DNA of 6,061 nucleotides. Origin: Legionellaceae bacterium (GTDB taxonomy: Bacteria > Pseudomonadota > Gammaproteobacteria > Legionellales > Legionellaceae). The notes beneath the pieces are model-generated. The model had not been told where the DNA came from, did no database searches, and worked only from the letters and a program-made list of their open reading frames with translations. Shown in pieces: positions 5,438 to 6,061 of this stretch (its first letter is position 1; each line of letters opens with the position of its first letter). The stretch spans positions 368 through 6,428 of the forward strand of contig DAIDLK010000055.1 of NCBI GenBank assembly GCA_027449525.1, given 5' to 3'. The translations under genes and the position numbers were made by a program.

Positions 5438-6061
5438 CTACTTTTTTTTCTTTGGCACAAACAAATCAGTAATGGTGCCCTCAAATAACTCAGCAGCCTG
5501 ACCAATCGTTTCGGATACCGTAGGGTGTGGATGGATAGTCAGCGCAATGTCTTCAACGTCGCATCCCATTTCTATTGCTAAAGATGCTTCAGTAATTAAG
5601 TCACCAGCCGTTACGCCAACGATACCGGCACCGAGTAATCGTTTTGTCGTAGGACAAAACAATAACTTCGTCAGACCTTCTTCTCGTCCCATACTCAATG
5701 CACGCCCACTCGCAAGCCAAGGAAAAACTGCTTTTTCATACGGAATTTTCTGGCTAATTGCTTGTTTTTCCGTTAAACCAGTCCAAGCTAATTCAGGATC
5801 TGTGTACGCGACATTCGCGATACATTTCGGATCAAAATAATGTTTTTTTCCAGCAATCACTTCAGCTGCTACCTTACCCTCAGGTATAGCCTTATGCGCT
5901 AACATTGGCTGACCGACCACATCACCGATTGCAAAAATATGAGGCACATTGGTGCGCATTTGTTTATCTACCGCAATAAAGCCGCGCTCATCAACCGCAA
6001 CTCCCGCTTTGTCCGCTGCGATGGTATGACCATTTGGTTTTCTGCCAACAGCAACTAAGAC
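5438..6061 (-). CDS. lpdA: Dihydrolipoyl dehydrogenase (E3), C-terminal 207 residues; 5' part beyond the right edge
   Basis: Flavoprotein that reoxidises lipoamide with NAD in the pyruvate and 2-oxoglutarate dehydrogenase complexes. The frame is open to the window edge, so the visible part is the second half of a protein usually about 470 residues long. Seen in order: VLVAVGRKPN at the end of the NAD domain, IFAIGDVVGQPMLAHKA for FAD binding, and the dimerisation domain with FPWLASGRA and SLAIEMGCDVEDIALTIHPH. The catalytic pair is the second His of HPHPTVSE and its final Glu (visible residues 179 and 184). The C-terminus FEGTITDLFVPKKKK strongly resembles E. coli Lpd. The redox disulfide CXXXXC is in the missing half. 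An internal ATG at 5959 is not the start. The gene probably belongs to a pdh operon to the right, which is not visible. Confidence 0.95.
   Translation of the reverse strand, partial: VLVAVGRKPNGHTIAADKAGVAVDERGFIAVDKQMRTNVPHIFAIGDVVGQPMLAHKAIPEGKVAAEVIAGKKHYFDPKCIANVAYTDPELAWTGLTEKQAISQKIPYEKAVFPWLASGRALSMGREEGLTKLLFCPTTKRLLGAGIVGVTAGDLITEASLAIEMGCDVEDIALTIHPHPTVSETIGQAAELFEGTITDLFVPKKKK

Noticed and set aside
5547..5840. 97-codon plus-strand frame opposite lpdA
   Set aside because: It is a shadow of a well-conserved enzyme, with no ribosome binding site or recognisable product. Other antisense frames at 235-429, 1765-2064, 3216-3482, 3826-4050 and 5158-5349 were rejected for the same reason.
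5959..6061. lpdA start at the ATG at 5959
   Set aside because: The frame continues upstream with conserved E3 sequence (VLVAVGRKPN) to the window edge, so that ATG is internal and the gene is cut by the window.

Overview
The window looks like ordinary chromosomal housekeeping DNA from a moderately AT-rich gammaproteobacterium. The RNase HII, MdfA-type transporter, PdxB, adenylate kinase, PolB-like exonuclease and dihydrolipoyl dehydrogenase all read as close relatives of enterobacterial proteins. PdxB (the erythronate-4-phosphate branch of vitamin B6 synthesis) and the E. coli-like C-terminus of LpdA also fit this group. I cannot place the genus; a Legionella/Coxiella-type relative is a guess from base composition and style only.

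Layout from left to right. The 5' end of an unrecognised gene runs off the left edge on the minus strand (1-84). A 171-base AT-rich divergent intergenic region follows. Next is a small exported protein of unknown family (256-615, +). It converges with, and overlaps by 39 bases, a minus-strand two-gene operon: mdfA (1158-2414), then rnhB (577-1161), joined by an ATGA stop/start overlap. pdxB (about 2504 or 2519 to 3541, +) is divergent from mdfA and overlaps, tail to tail by 29 bases, a thioredoxin-like gene (3513-3884, -). That gene lies 10 bases downstream of adk (3895-4563, -) in a second two-gene operon. A DEDDy 3'-5' exonuclease (4663-5436, +) is divergent from adk, with overlapping promoter elements. 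It ends one base before the stop codon of lpdA (5438 to beyond 6061, -), which runs off the right edge.

The genes do not form one pathway. They cover RNA/DNA hybrid removal, drug/proton antiport, pyridoxal phosphate synthesis, nucleotide balance, redox, DNA 3'-end trimming and 2-oxoacid dehydrogenase function. Structurally, the strand flips at every transcription unit. All three convergent junctions are overlapping or abutting, with no visible intrinsic terminator. All three divergent junctions are short and hold -10-like elements.

I found no mobile element, CRISPR array, tRNA, rRNA, riboswitch or defence cassette. The only proteins without a recognisable family are the exported protein at 256-615 and the fragment at the left edge. 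I saw no evidence of an undescribed multi-gene system; the most useful leads are the exported protein and the overlapping 3' ends.
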